Assembly: GCA_019634695.1 (NCBI GenBank)
Contig: JAHCAW010000025.1
Span: 1 to 54,487 of the forward strand
From: Candidatus Sumerlaeia bacterium
GTDB lineage: Bacteria > Sumerlaeota > Sumerlaeia > SLMS01 > JAHLLQ01
Reading direction: 5' to 3'
Length of the DNA stretch: 54,487 bases
The notes below the pieces were generated by a model. The model did no database searches. It was not told the DNA's origin and saw only the letters and a program-made list of their open reading frames with translations. The position numbers were made by a program, and so were the translations under genes. Position 1 is the stretch's first letter. Every line of letters starts with the position of its first letter. Shown piece by piece: positions 15,880-23,788 of this stretch.

Positions 15880-16914
15880 ATGAACGCCCGCGCCACCCTC
15901 GTTTCCCTTCGCACCGTGCATCCCTTCGGCATCTCCCGCGGCACGATCTCGGAGAATCAGGTCGTCCTGCTCGAACTCGAGGGCGGCGGAATCGGCGAGT
16001 GCTCGCCGGTGCGCTATCACAAGCACGACGCCGGCGAGGGCGCGCGCCTGGCCCTCGAAATGGCACGCGACGTCACTCCCGACAACCTGTTCGACCTCGA
16101 CCATCACGCGCGCCGCGCCCGCGAAATCGCGCCGCACCACTCCTCCGCCCGCGCCGCCTTCGACATCGCCCTGCACGACCGCATCGGGCACGAGCTCGGC
16201 CTGCCGCTCTACAAACTGATGGGCTTCTCGCAGCCGATCAACTCGCGCTCGTCCTTCACCATCGGGCTCGCCTCCGACGAGGAGATGGTCCGCAAGACGC
16301 ACGAGGCGGCTTCGTTTCCGAACCTGAAGATCAAGCTCGGGCGCGACGACGCCGCCACCGACCTCGCCACGATCCGCGCCATCCGCGCTGCTGCGCCGGA
16401 CAAGACCATCCGCGTCGACGCCAACGCCGGCTGGTCGCTCGACACCGCCATAGCCTTCGCCAAGGGCTGCGGCGACGTGAACCTGGAGTTCATCGAGCAG
16501 CCGCTCGCCATCGGCAACTACGAGGGCCTCGCCAAGCTGAAGGCCATCTCGCCGCTGCCCATCGTCGTCGACGAGGACGTGCAGGACCTCGCCTCGCTGC
16601 CGCCGCTCGTCGGCAAGGTGCATGGCATCAACATCAAGCTGATGAAGTGCGGCGGACTTTGGGAGGCGCGCCAGATGATCGGCTTCGCCCGCGCGCACGG
16701 CTGGTCTGTCATGCTGGGCTGCATGATCGAGACCGGCGTGGGCGTCTCGGCCGCGGCGCATCTGGCCGGCGCGGCGCAGGACGTCGATCTCGACGCCGAA
16801 CTGCTGATCGCCAACAATCCCGCGACCCCGACACTGATGCAGCAGGACGGGCTGCTGCGCGTGCCCACCACGCCGGGGCTCGGCGTCAGCCTCGACGCGG
16901 CCCGCGCGAAGTAG
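15880..16914 (+). CDS. Dipeptide epimerase (enolase superfamily)
   Basis: This 344-residue enzyme is of the muconate-lactonizing/dipeptide epimerase type, most likely L-Ala-D/L-Glu epimerase or a relative with other dipeptide preference. The catalytic set is complete: K150-x-K152 on one face, metal ligands D180 (RVDANAGW), E206 (EFIEQP) and D231 (VVDEDV), and the opposing base K253 (INIKLMKCGG). The DVDLD segment (301-305) matches the dipeptide-binding D-x-D. The start is fixed by AAGGAG 10 nt upstream of the ATG. The GT-C gene begins 10 bp after its stop. Peptide recycling fits the DmpA-type peptidase upstream, but that link is inferred. Confidence 0.88.
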   Translation: MNARATLVSLRTVHPFGISRGTISENQVVLLELEGGGIGECSPVRYHKHDAGEGARLALEMARDVTPDNLFDLDHHARRAREIAPHHSSARAAFDIALHDRIGHELGLPLYKLMGFSQPINSRSSFTIGLASDEEMVRKTHEAASFPNLKIKLGRDDAATDLATIRAIRAAAPDKTIRVDANAGWSLDTAIAFAKGCGDVNLEFIEQPLAIGNYEGLAKLKAISPLPIVVDEDVQDLASLPPLVGKVHGINIKLMKCGGLWEARQMIGFARAHGWSVMLGCMIETGVGVSAAAHLAGAAQDVDLDAELLIANNPATPTLMQQDGLLRVPTTPGLGVSLDAARAK

Positions 16915-16924
16915 CCTGCCCACC

Positions 16925-18910
16925 ATGCCGCGACCCAAGCCCGCCGCGTGCGCCGCCGCCCCGGAGCCCGATCCGACTCCGGGGCTTGCCGCCATCCGGG
17001 CCCGTCACGGCGAGGCGATGGCCTTCGCCCTGCTGGTGCTGGCGGCACTTCTGCTGTACTGGCCCATACTGGGCACGGGACTTCTTTCCGACGACTGGGA
17101 CTTGAGTCTGCGTGGAAACAACCCGTGGGCGGCCTGGCACGGGCACTGGTTCGGCGGGGGCGAGGGCACGTTCTATCGTCCGCTCTCGCGACTGGCGTTG
17201 TACGCTCAGGCCGTGCTGTTCGGACACACGGGCCATGCGCAGCACCTCGTCTCGCTCGTGCTGCATGTCGGTATCGCCTTGTGGCTGTATGCGGGACTTC
17301 GATGGAGCGGCCACCGAGTGGCAGGCCTGGTTGCCGCGGGCCTGTTCCTGCTGCATCCGGCGGCCGTCGAGACCGTCGCCTGGGTATCGAGCCAGACCGA
17401 TCTGCTGCATCTGTTCTTTGCGGCCGGTTCGCTCGCGCTTGCCTTGCGCGGACGCGAGTGGCGCTGGATGGCAGCGAGTCTGGCCTGTGCGCTGCTCGCC
17501 TGTCTGTCGAAGGACACCGCGATTCTGCTGGGCCCGACCATTGCGGCGGGTGTCGCGTACGTGCTGGTCTTCGTCCGTCCGCCCAACCCCGAGCGTCGGC
17601 GCCTCGTCGTGTTGGCGGCCGCGCATCTTGGCTTGTGGAGCGCGTATCTGCTCGCGCGTCGGATCTTCCTGGGAGCGATCCTGCCGCCCAGCCAGCATTC
17701 CCCCGACCTCCCCCAGCAGCTTGCCAATCTCTTCGCGCTGCTGCACGAGCTGCTGCTTCCCTTCGCGTCGCTCTTCGCGGACCGTGCGTGGATGGAGACC
17801 CACTCCTTCGCCGTCCTGGCGCCCCTAGTGGTTCTGCCGGCTGCGGCGCTCGCGGCGGCGTTCGCGCATCGCCACGCGTTGGCGATCGCGCTCGGCCTGT
17901 TCGGCATGGCCGCCGTACCTTACATGCGCGAGCTGGACCAGTCGATCGTTGTGTCCGGCAGTTACCGCTTCTTCTATCACCCCCTGCTGTTCTTCGCGGC
18001 GGCGGTGGCCTTGGCCGCCGAGCCTTTCGCGCCCCGCACGCGTGCCTCGCGCGGCATCGGCTTGGCCTGCCTGCTCGGCGCCTTGCTCGCCTTGCGATGC
18101 ATGTGGCTCGGGGGAGCGCATCTGGCGGATTTCACGACGGCTGCCGAGGTGCGCCGGGCGTTCGAGTCCGAGATGGAAGCTCTGCTCCCGACGGAAGGAA
18201 ATCGCGTCGTCATCGCCCAGTCCCTGCCGGACCGCATCGGCGGCGCCTACGTGTTCCGCAATGGCTTCGAGTCGTTTGTCCGCACGCGCCATGGCGATGG
18301 CATCCGGGTGGTTCGCGAGTTGACGCTTGCGGAGCTTCGCCCCGACATCGATATCTTGCGCACGACATGGCGGGGCTTGGAGGAACGGCCCTACTTCGTC
18401 CGCGACGACGAGATGATCGCCTTGGCGCACCGCGGGTCGGCCGCCTCCGCGGCGCACTCCTCCGGCAGGACGAACCGGTTCGGACTTCCCCCCGAAGTCT
18501 TCCTGGTCCCGGAACTGCCTCACAGCGAAGACATCCGGCCCATCGGGCTTGAGACGTCCGGCACCTTCCGTTTCCTCGTCACGGGTTCGGATCCCAACTT
18601 CGGACTTCCGCTTCCGCGCGGCTTCAAGCCCGCGGAATACCGCTTCCTTCGGGTCACGCTGGCGTTCCCGGATGCGGACTCCACCACCCGGCCCGACACG
18701 ATCGACCTCATCTTCCGACCCACGGGGGACGATCGCGCCCCGGTGACGTGCACCCTCGAGTTCGTGCCCGGTTCCCAGTTTCAGACCGTCACGTTCGACC
18801 TGTCGCAAGTGGTCGAGTGGCATCTCGCCGAATCGCTGGTGTGGCTGCGCCTGGACCCATGCACGCGTTATCGGGGACGGGTCGACGTGCGCGATGTCCT
18901 CTTCGAATAG
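16925..18910 (+). CDS. GT-C-type membrane glycosyltransferase with C-terminal beta domain
   Basis: This is a 661-residue protein. Residues 30-390 hold about ten hydrophobic helices. The first outer loop carries the acidic pair SDDWDL (D56, D57), as in GT-C enzymes of the PMT/ArnT/TMTC type that use lipid-linked sugar donors. HPAAVETVAWVSSQTDLLHL follows, also seen in that superfamily. The C-terminal 190 residues (about 470-661) are soluble and beta-rich (YRFLRVTLAFPDAD, TIDLIFRP, VWLRLDP), resembling a carbohydrate-binding jelly roll. The donor could be made by the upstream GT2 enzyme. Acceptor and sugar are unknown. It starts 10 bp after the epimerase stop, with no strong ribosome binding site. 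Confidence 0.75.
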   Translation: MPRPKPAACAAAPEPDPTPGLAAIRARHGEAMAFALLVLAALLLYWPILGTGLLSDDWDLSLRGNNPWAAWHGHWFGGGEGTFYRPLSRLALYAQAVLFGHTGHAQHLVSLVLHVGIALWLYAGLRWSGHRVAGLVAAGLFLLHPAAVETVAWVSSQTDLLHLFFAAGSLALALRGREWRWMAASLACALLACLSKDTAILLGPTIAAGVAYVLVFVRPPNPERRRLVVLAAAHLGLWSAYLLARRIFLGAILPPSQHSPDLPQQLANLFALLHELLLPFASLFADRAWMETHSFAVLAPLVVLPAAALAAAFAHRHALAIALGLFGMAAVPYMRELDQSIVVSGSYRFFYHPLLFFAAAVALAAEPFAPRTRASRGIGLACLLGALLALRCMWLGGAHLADFTTAAEVRRAFESEMEALLPTEGNRVVIAQSLPDRIGGAYVFRNGFESFVRTRHGDGIRVVRELTLAELRPDIDILRTTWRGLEERPYFVRDDEMIALAHRGSAASAAHSSGRTNRFGLPPEVFLVPELPHSEDIRPIGLETSGTFRFLVTGSDPNFGLPLPRGFKPAEYRFLRVTLAFPDADSTTRPDTIDLIFRPTGDDRAPVTCTLEFVPGSQFQTVTFDLSQVVEWHLAESLVWLRLDPCTRYRGRVDVRDVLFE

Positions 18911-18984
18911 GCACCGCTGACGCTTGCCTTGCGGACAGGTCCTGCGGTCTCATCCGGGCGCTCGCCGCCCGGGGAGGGCCGCCG

Positions 18985-19434
18985 ATGAAAGCCGCACTCT
19001 GGACAGCCTTCCTGCTCACGCTGCTCGTGCTCTGGTGCCGCGAGGTGCTCCACTTTGGCGCAGCCCGGCGCGAGAAAGCCGACTTCAAGCGCGACGAGCG
19101 TCGCCTGCGCCGTCGCAGCCTCGGGCTCTTCGTCCTGCTCCTGCTCGGCGGGCTCTATGAACTCTCCAGCGTCATGCCCTTCGCCTCGGCCCTGCACGAG
19201 CTCGTCTACTACGCCAACTTCTTCATCGTGCTGATCTGGCTGCTGATCATCGCGGCGCGCGACGTGGCCGACATCGCGGAGAGCTACGTCGAGGAACGCC
19301 AGCAGAGCACCCTGCAGGCGCTGGTGGACATGGAGCGCAACGTGCGCCCCGGCGCGGCCGAGGACCATCGGCCCATTCCGAATCTCGATTTCAGTGAGTC
19401 GCCCGAATCCGGCGAACGGGGCGACACGACGTAA
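18985..19434 (+). CDS. Small membrane protein of unknown function
   Basis: This 149-residue protein follows a ggggaggg ribosome binding site. It has three hydrophobic stretches: an N-terminal helix (about 5-18), one near 48-62 (LGLFVLLLLGGLYELS) and one near 73-92 (NFFIVLIWLLIIAARDVADI). A charged Arg/Lys/Glu-rich linker lies between the first two. The C-terminal 50 residues are soluble and acidic. No family is recognised. It is 74 bp after the GT-C gene on the same strand and converges on the oxidase gene. Confidence 0.7.
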   Translation: MKAALWTAFLLTLLVLWCREVLHFGAARREKADFKRDERRLRRRSLGLFVLLLLGGLYELSSVMPFASALHELVYYANFFIVLIWLLIIAARDVADIAESYVEERQQSTLQALVDMERNVRPGAAEDHRPIPNLDFSESPESGERGDTT

Positions 19435-19443
19435 CAGCCATCG

Positions 19444-20739
19444 TCATGCCGTGCGGCATCCGCCGAAGCGCCCGATGCCGGCGAACCGCATGTGCGCCGG
19501 GGCCGGCTGGCCCGCGGCCATTTCGGCCAGCACCTCGCCGATCGCCGGCGCGAACTTGAAGCCGTGGCCGCAGAAGCCCGCCGCCAGCGCCACGCGGCGA
19601 TGGTCCGGCAGGCGGTCGATGATGAAGTGCCCGTCGGGCGACATGCTGTACTGGCGCACGGCCATGTCGCCCGGCACGAGGTCGGCCCCCTTGGTGCCGA
19701 GCAGCGCGGGGGCGAACGTCTCGCGCGCGAACTGCTCGACCATCGGCCGCACCCGGTCCTCCTGGTCGTCCACCCAGCGCTCGACGCGCATCTCCTCGCC
19801 CGACTCGAGCTCGCAGAACTCGAGCAGGTCCGGGCTGTGATCGTGCCGACCGATCTTCAGGCCCTCCTCGGGCGTGTCCTGATTGTCCGGCACGCCATAG
19901 TAGAGCCCGTACGGCGACTCGATGCGGAAGCAGGGCATCGTGCCGGCACGGATCCACTCCTCGCGCTCGGGCAGGTACCAGAACACCAGCTTGCGCAGCA
20001 GCGTCAGGTCGATGCCGTAGTCGGCCAAGAGAGGCTTGGCCCAGGGCCCGGTCGTCAGGATCAGGGAGCCGGCCTCGAACGTGCCCTCTTCCGTCTCGAC
20101 GACCACGCGGTCGGCCTCCTCGCGCCACGAGGCGACATGGTGGCAGTCGCGCAGCGTCGCGCCGTGGGCACGGGCCGAGTCGGCCAGAGCCTCGAGCGCG
20201 CGTTCGGCGTACAGGTAGCCGCCTGAGGGCTCGAAGACACCGACGATCTCGCCGGGCTGGCGGATGTCGATGCCGGGGAAACGTTCCCGGATCTGGTCGG
20301 CGGAAAGCACTTCGGATTCGTACGGCTGCTGGCCGCGGTGGTGCAGTACGGCCGCCATGGTCGGCCCGCCTTTGGGACCGGCCGTCAGCACCCCGCAGGC
20401 GCTGAGCAACTCGAGACCGGATTCGGTCTCGAGCTCGCGCCAAAGGTCATAGGCCCTGTCGACCAGTGGGCTGTAATCCGGCCCCTCGGCGAAGGCGCGC
20501 CGGAAGATGCGGGTCGAGCCGTGCGAGCAGCCTTGGTCGTGGAACAGGTCGTATTGCTCGAGCCCGAGCGTGCGCAGCCCGCGCCGCGCCAGCGCGCGAC
20601 AGGTCGCCAGTCCCATCGCGCCGAGTCCCACCACGATCGCATCGACACGCGTCGGGTTGGATGGCTCGGGCCTCGCGGGAGGCTGGGAGTCGGGTTCGGG
20701 AGGCTCGGAGGAGTCGCTCGATGATCGACTGTCGGACAT
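19444..20739 (-). CDS. SolA/sarcosine oxidase-like FAD-dependent amine oxidase
   Basis: This 431-residue flavoprotein has an N-terminal Rossmann motif IVVGLGAMGLATCRALARRG and ends with GFCGHGFKFAPAIGEVLAE, typical of monomeric sarcosine oxidase and N-methyltryptophan oxidase. A Ser/Pro/Glu-rich leader of about 30 residues precedes the fold and looks disordered. In MSOX/SolA a Cys before Y-T-x-x-D-x-H-F-I-I-D binds FAD covalently. Here the matching position in VRQYSMSPDGHFIID is Arg, so FAD is probably non-covalent and the substrate may differ. ATG 20739 is chosen over an upstream in-frame start that adds 20 residues. The gene stands alone between convergent and divergent neighbours. Confidence 0.85.
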   Translation of the reverse strand: MSDSRSSSDSSEPPEPDSQPPARPEPSNPTRVDAIVVGLGAMGLATCRALARRGLRTLGLEQYDLFHDQGCSHGSTRIFRRAFAEGPDYSPLVDRAYDLWRELETESGLELLSACGVLTAGPKGGPTMAAVLHHRGQQPYESEVLSADQIRERFPGIDIRQPGEIVGVFEPSGGYLYAERALEALADSARAHGATLRDCHHVASWREEADRVVVETEEGTFEAGSLILTTGPWAKPLLADYGIDLTLLRKLVFWYLPEREEWIRAGTMPCFRIESPYGLYYGVPDNQDTPEEGLKIGRHDHSPDLLEFCELESGEEMRVERWVDDQEDRVRPMVEQFARETFAPALLGTKGADLVPGDMAVRQYSMSPDGHFIIDRLPDHRRVALAAGFCGHGFKFAPAIGEVLAEMAAGQPAPAHMRFAGIGRFGGCRTA

Positions 20740-21043
20740 GATATGAGGGCGGGTCGGCTTCGTACCCAACTGGGGGAGTGCCGCGACCCTAGCGGACAAC
20801 GGTCCGGGGCTGTCAACGCAACTCGGCGACCCGGCCGATGGCGGCGTCGTTCAGTCCGAATCGGAAATAGGTTCGGATGGCGAAGCGTTTGATAAGAACC
20901 GGTGGCAGTCCATGCCGGGGGCTCTTGTGCCGGCGGGGTCCCGGGCCGTACCCCCTCGCGCGTCCGACGGGCGGGCCGCCCGCGACGGACCCCGGATCGA
21001 AGAGACATCACGGAAGCCTGAGGCTTCAGGAGATAGCAATATC
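20740..21043. other. Divergent intergenic region upstream of a small ORF
   Basis: About 300 bp without a supported gene. It holds an inverted repeat TCCGAA-N11-TTCGGA (20855-20877), a possible operator, and GC-rich hairpin-forming sequence around 20925-20990. An AT-richer patch (20883-20900, gcgtttgataagaacc) could hold a plus-strand promoter, but no clear pair is seen. Confidence 0.4.
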
Positions 21044-21289
21044 ATGGACCAACTGCAATACTTGGCGATCGGCTACCGGGCGGTTGCCTGGCAGCGGTTC
21101 GAGCAAGAGTACGGCATGCCCCCCCTCGCGCCGTCGGAGCGCGATATCCTCCTGGCGCGTCGCCGGCGTGCGGAGAGTCCTTCGACTCCTTCCCCCGCGC
21201 CGGTCCCCCAGCGCCGCAATCCCTTTCGGGGCCTTTTGGCCCTGTTCTTCCCGCCTGAACTGGCAGGCTCGCCTTACCCCGAGACCTGA
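21044..21289 (+). CDS. Small hypothetical protein
   Basis: This 81-residue ORF has AGGAG about 12-15 nt before its ATG and a strong hairpin terminator 50 bp after its stop, which together suggest a real gene. The N-terminal half is helical (LAIGYRAVAWQRFEQEYGMP). An Arg-rich segment (ARRRR at about 38-42), a Pro/Ser linker and a hydrophobic GLLALFFPPEL end follow. It may associate with membrane, but no family is recognised. An upstream in-frame start at 20912 would add 44 residues of low-complexity sequence. Confidence 0.45.
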   Translation: MDQLQYLAIGYRAVAWQRFEQEYGMPPLAPSERDILLARRRRAESPSTPSPAPVPQRRNPFRGLLALFFPPELAGSPYPET

Positions 21290-21338
21290 CCCCTTGCCCA
21301 AACCGGCGCCGGCCCCGACACCGGCGCCCCCTCCTCAC

Positions 21339-21372
21339 ACGCCCCGTGGCTGCCCGGCCGCGGGGCGTTTCT
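21339..21372 (+). terminator. Rho-independent terminator after the small ORF
   Basis: Perfect 8-bp stem ACGCCCCG (21339-21346) / CGGGGCGT (21361-21368) with a 14-nt loop, followed by TTTCTCT. It points with the plus strand. Confidence 0.65.
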
Positions 21373-21388
21373 CTGTCCGCCCACCGGC

Positions 21389-21421
21389 AAAGAAGAAGGC
21401 CCCACACACGAGCGTGGGGCC
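21389..21421 (-). terminator. Rho-independent terminator after glnB
   Basis: Perfect 8-bp stem GGCCCCAC (21398-21405) / GTGGGGCC (21414-21421), 8-nt loop. Read on the minus strand it is followed by a T-rich TTCTTCTTT tract. It lies 33 bp beyond the glnB stop codon. Confidence 0.8.
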
Positions 21422-21453
21422 TGAGGGACAGGGAACGGTGTGGCGAGGCGACG

Positions 21454-21792
21454 TCAGAGCGCGTCTTCGTCCTCTTCGCCGGTGCGGATGCGCAGGACGC
21501 GGCCGACGTCGGTGACGAAGATCTTGCCGTCGCCGATGGTGCCCGAGTTGGCCGCCTTGCGGATCGTCTGCACAACTTCCTCGGCCTTCTCGTCCGGCAC
21601 CACGATCTCCATCTTGATCTTGGGCACGAAACTGACCTGGTACTCGCTGCCGCGGTAGAGCTCCTGATGCCCCTTCTGGCGGCCGAAGCCCCGCACGTCC
21701 CAGGCTGTGATGCCGATGATGCCGATGCCGGCCAGCTCGGTGCGGATGTCCTCGATCTTGTGGGGCTTGATGACGGCTTCGACTTTCTTCAT
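21454..21792 (-). CDS. glnB: Nitrogen regulatory protein PII
   Basis: This 112-residue PII signal protein senses 2-oxoglutarate and ATP/ADP and controls nitrogen assimilation. The N terminus MKKVEAVIKPHK, the T-loop with Tyr51 (YRGSEYQV), the B-loop with TIGDGKIFV, and the C-terminal RIRTGEEDEDAL are all classical. Tyr51 is the uridylylation site in enteric GlnB, so modification by GlnD is possible. Length is exactly typical. It lies directly downstream of glnA on the same strand, so it acts as GlnB rather than the AmtB-linked GlnK by context. AAGGAG lies 8 nt before the ATG. Confidence 0.97.
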   Translation of the reverse strand: MKKVEAVIKPHKIEDIRTELAGIGIIGITAWDVRGFGRQKGHQELYRGSEYQVSFVPKIKMEIVVPDEKAEEVVQTIRKAANSGTIGDGKIFVTDVGRVLRIRTGEEDEDAL

Positions 21793-21839
21793 GACCGGGT
21801 CGCTCCTTGGACGAGTGTCGGGCCCCGTAGGGGGGCGAC

Positions 21840-21880
21840 GGGCCCGGAGCGGAGTCGTCCTCCCTCCTGTCTCCGGGCCC
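21840..21880. repeat. 10-bp inverted repeat between glnA and glnB
   Basis: GGGCCCGGAG (21840-21849) pairs perfectly with CTCCGGGCCC (21871-21880) around a 21-nt loop. No T-run follows, so it may be an attenuating or mRNA-stabilising hairpin that sets the glnA:glnB ratio rather than a full terminator. Confidence 0.6.
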
Positions 21881-21894
21881 GCACTCTGGCTGCA

Positions 21895-23322
21895 TCAGAC
21901 GTCGTAGTAAAGCATGAACTCGTGCGGGTGCGGCCGAAGACGGATCGCATCCACCTCGTGCTTCTGCTTATACTCGATCCAGGTCTCGATGACGTCCTCG
22001 GTGAAGACGTCGCCCTTGAGCAGGAACTCATGGTCCTCCTCGAGCGCGTGGAGCGACTCCTCGAGGCTGCCGCAGGCCTTCGGCACCGCCTTGGCCACCT
22101 CGGCCGGCAGGTCGTAGATGTTCTTGTCGAGCGGCTCGCCCGGGTGGATGCGGTTCTGGACGCCGTCGAGGCCGGCCATCATGATCGCGGCGAAGGCCCA
22201 GTACGGGTTGGCCGTCGGGTCCGGGCAGCGGAACTCCATGCGCTTGGCCTTCTCGCTCTGGTTGTACATCGGGATGCGGATGGCGGCCGAGCGGTTGCGC
22301 TGGCTGTAGGCCAGATTGACCGGCGCCTCGTAGCCCGGCACCAGGCGCTTGTAGGAGTTCGTCGTCGGGTTCGTGAACGCCAGCACGGCGCGGGCGTGCT
22401 TCAGGATGCCGCCGATGAAGAACAGCGCCGTCTCGCTCAGCCCGGCGTAGCCGTTGCCTGCGAACAGGTTCTTCCCGTTCTTCCAGATCGACATGTGCGT
22501 GTGCATGCCCGAGCCGTTGTCGCCGAAGATCGGCTTCGGCATGAAGCAGGCCGTCAGGCCGTGGTTGTGGCACACGTTCTTGATGATGTACTTGTAGAGC
22601 GCCGTCTTGTCGGCCATCGACAGCAGGGTGTCGAAGCGCATGTCGATCTCGCACTGGCCGGCCGTGGCCACTTCGTGGTGGTGCATCTCGATGTTCAGGC
22701 CGTACTCGTTCATCAGCGTGACGATCTCGCTGCGCAGGTTCTGCAGCGTGTCGGTCGGCTGGACGGGGAAGTAGCCGCCCTTGTACGGGATCTTGCGGCC
22801 CAGGTTCGGCCGGCCATAGTCGGCGCGCTCGTCGGCGCCCGAGTTCCAGATGCCTTCGGGCGAGTCGATCCGGTAGAACGCCTCATAGGGGCTGGAGTGG
22901 TAGACCGCCTCGGAGAAGACGAAGAACTCGAGTTCGGGGCCGACGAAACACTGGTCGCCGATGCCCGTCGACTTCAGGTACGCCTCGGCCTTGATGGCCG
23001 TGTTGCGCGGGTCGCGCGTGTACTTCTCCTTCGTGATCGGGTCCAGAATGTTGCCGATGATGCTCAGCGTCGGGATTTCGCAGAACGGGTCGAGCATCGC
23101 GGTCGCCGGGTCGGGCATCACGAGCATGTCCGACTGGTCGATGCTCTGCCAGCCGCGGATCGACGAGCCGTCGAAGCCCAGACCTTCCTCGAACGTGTCC
23201 TCGGTGAACTGGTGCTCCGAGAACGTGAAGTGCTGCTGCGTGCCGGGGAAGTCCATGAACTTGACGTCCACGAACTTGATGTCCTTCTCCTTGATCATCT
23301 TCAGAACGTCAGCGGGTTTCAT
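21895..23322 (-). CDS. glnA: Glutamine synthetase, type I
   Basis: This 475-residue enzyme makes glutamine from glutamate, ammonia and ATP as a dodecamer. Motifs include FDGSSIRGW, the metal site NGSGMHTHMS, the ATP/ammonia segment NPTTNSYKRLVPGYEAP, and NRSAAIRIP. Tyr403 in KNIYDLPAE is the adenylylation site of GSI-beta enzymes, so control by GlnE is predicted. The 22-residue-longer upstream frame is non-homologous; ATG 23322 is preceded by GAGAGG. It is co-oriented with glnB 102 bp downstream. A sigma-54-type promoter and an upstream dyad precede it (see separate entries), matching nitrogen-limited control in many bacteria. Confidence 0.97.
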   Translation of the reverse strand: MKPADVLKMIKEKDIKFVDVKFMDFPGTQQHFTFSEHQFTEDTFEEGLGFDGSSIRGWQSIDQSDMLVMPDPATAMLDPFCEIPTLSIIGNILDPITKEKYTRDPRNTAIKAEAYLKSTGIGDQCFVGPELEFFVFSEAVYHSSPYEAFYRIDSPEGIWNSGADERADYGRPNLGRKIPYKGGYFPVQPTDTLQNLRSEIVTLMNEYGLNIEMHHHEVATAGQCEIDMRFDTLLSMADKTALYKYIIKNVCHNHGLTACFMPKPIFGDNGSGMHTHMSIWKNGKNLFAGNGYAGLSETALFFIGGILKHARAVLAFTNPTTNSYKRLVPGYEAPVNLAYSQRNRSAAIRIPMYNQSEKAKRMEFRCPDPTANPYWAFAAIMMAGLDGVQNRIHPGEPLDKNIYDLPAEVAKAVPKACGSLEESLHALEEDHEFLLKGDVFTEDVIETWIEYKQKHEVDAIRLRPHPHEFMLYYDV

Positions 23323-23371
23323 ACGGGCGATCCCTCTCGCGGTGTTGTGTGCCGGCAGTTGCCGACAGCAA

Positions 23372-23394
23372 CCGGCCGCTTCCCGAGCGGCCGG
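23372..23394 (-). promoter_or_regulatory. Hairpin at the predicted 5' end of glnA mRNA
   Basis: CCGGCCGCT (23372-23380) and AGCGGCCGG (23386-23394) form a perfect 9-bp stem with a 5-nt loop. If the sigma-54 promoter is used, the transcript starts near 23396, which puts this hairpin at the very 5' end. A second stem, GTTGC-CGACA-GCAAC (23358-23372), adjoins it. A stabilising or regulatory role is inferred. Confidence 0.45.
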
Positions 23395-23406
23395 GCCCAC
23401 GGGCAA

Positions 23407-23422
23407 TGCGTCCCCCGTGCCA
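23407..23422 (-). promoter_or_regulatory. Predicted sigma-54 promoter of glnA
   Basis: On the minus strand the sequence reads TGGCAC-GGGGGAC-GCA. It has the exact -24 element TGGCAC and a GC doublet 10 nt after GG, as required for -24/-12 promoters (consensus TGGCAC-N5-TTGCA; the TT is AC here). It lies 85 nt upstream of the glnA start codon. Confidence 0.6.
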
Positions 23423-23537
23423 CCCCTCGCCGTGTTTCGGCGGCATGTTGCTGTGGATCCAGATGACTGAAAACAATTGGTTTGGATCCCGAATCGGACC
23501 CGTCCAGTCCATTTCGGTGAGCGAACGAGGCCTGAGT

Positions 23538-23563
23538 CCATATTGGCACTGTGAGCAATATGG
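23538..23563. promoter_or_regulatory. Dyad operator upstream of glnA/dnaE
   Basis: CCATATTG (23538-23545) and CAATATGG (23556-23563) are perfect 8-bp inverted arms 10 bp apart, in an AT-rich patch. The centre is about 155 bp upstream of the predicted glnA start point, a usual distance for an enhancer of a sigma-54 activator. It could equally act on dnaE to the right. The sequence does not match the classical NtrC half site (GCAC...GTGC). Confidence 0.5.
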
Positions 23564-23788
23564 GCCACTTGGCCGCTTAGAAGTATCGCCGCGCCCCTGG
23601 GAGCGCCGAGCCCCAGCTCGGCACGGCATCCCCCATTACTGCCCGGCAGTTCCCTCCGCGCTCCCTCAAGAATCGGCTTGGAGACACGGCCCCCATGGGG
23701 CAGGGATGGCGGTGCGGGGGCCGGAGTGCCCGCGCACGCGCAATCTTCTCTTCCTGCTCCCATTCGGCCCGCTCCCGAGGACCCAGCA

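Noticed and set aside
21895..23466. A long plus-strand ORF covering glnA and glnB
   Set aside because: It is the mirror of two textbook genes on the minus strand; the translation is repetitive Val/Arg/Asp-rich shadow sequence.
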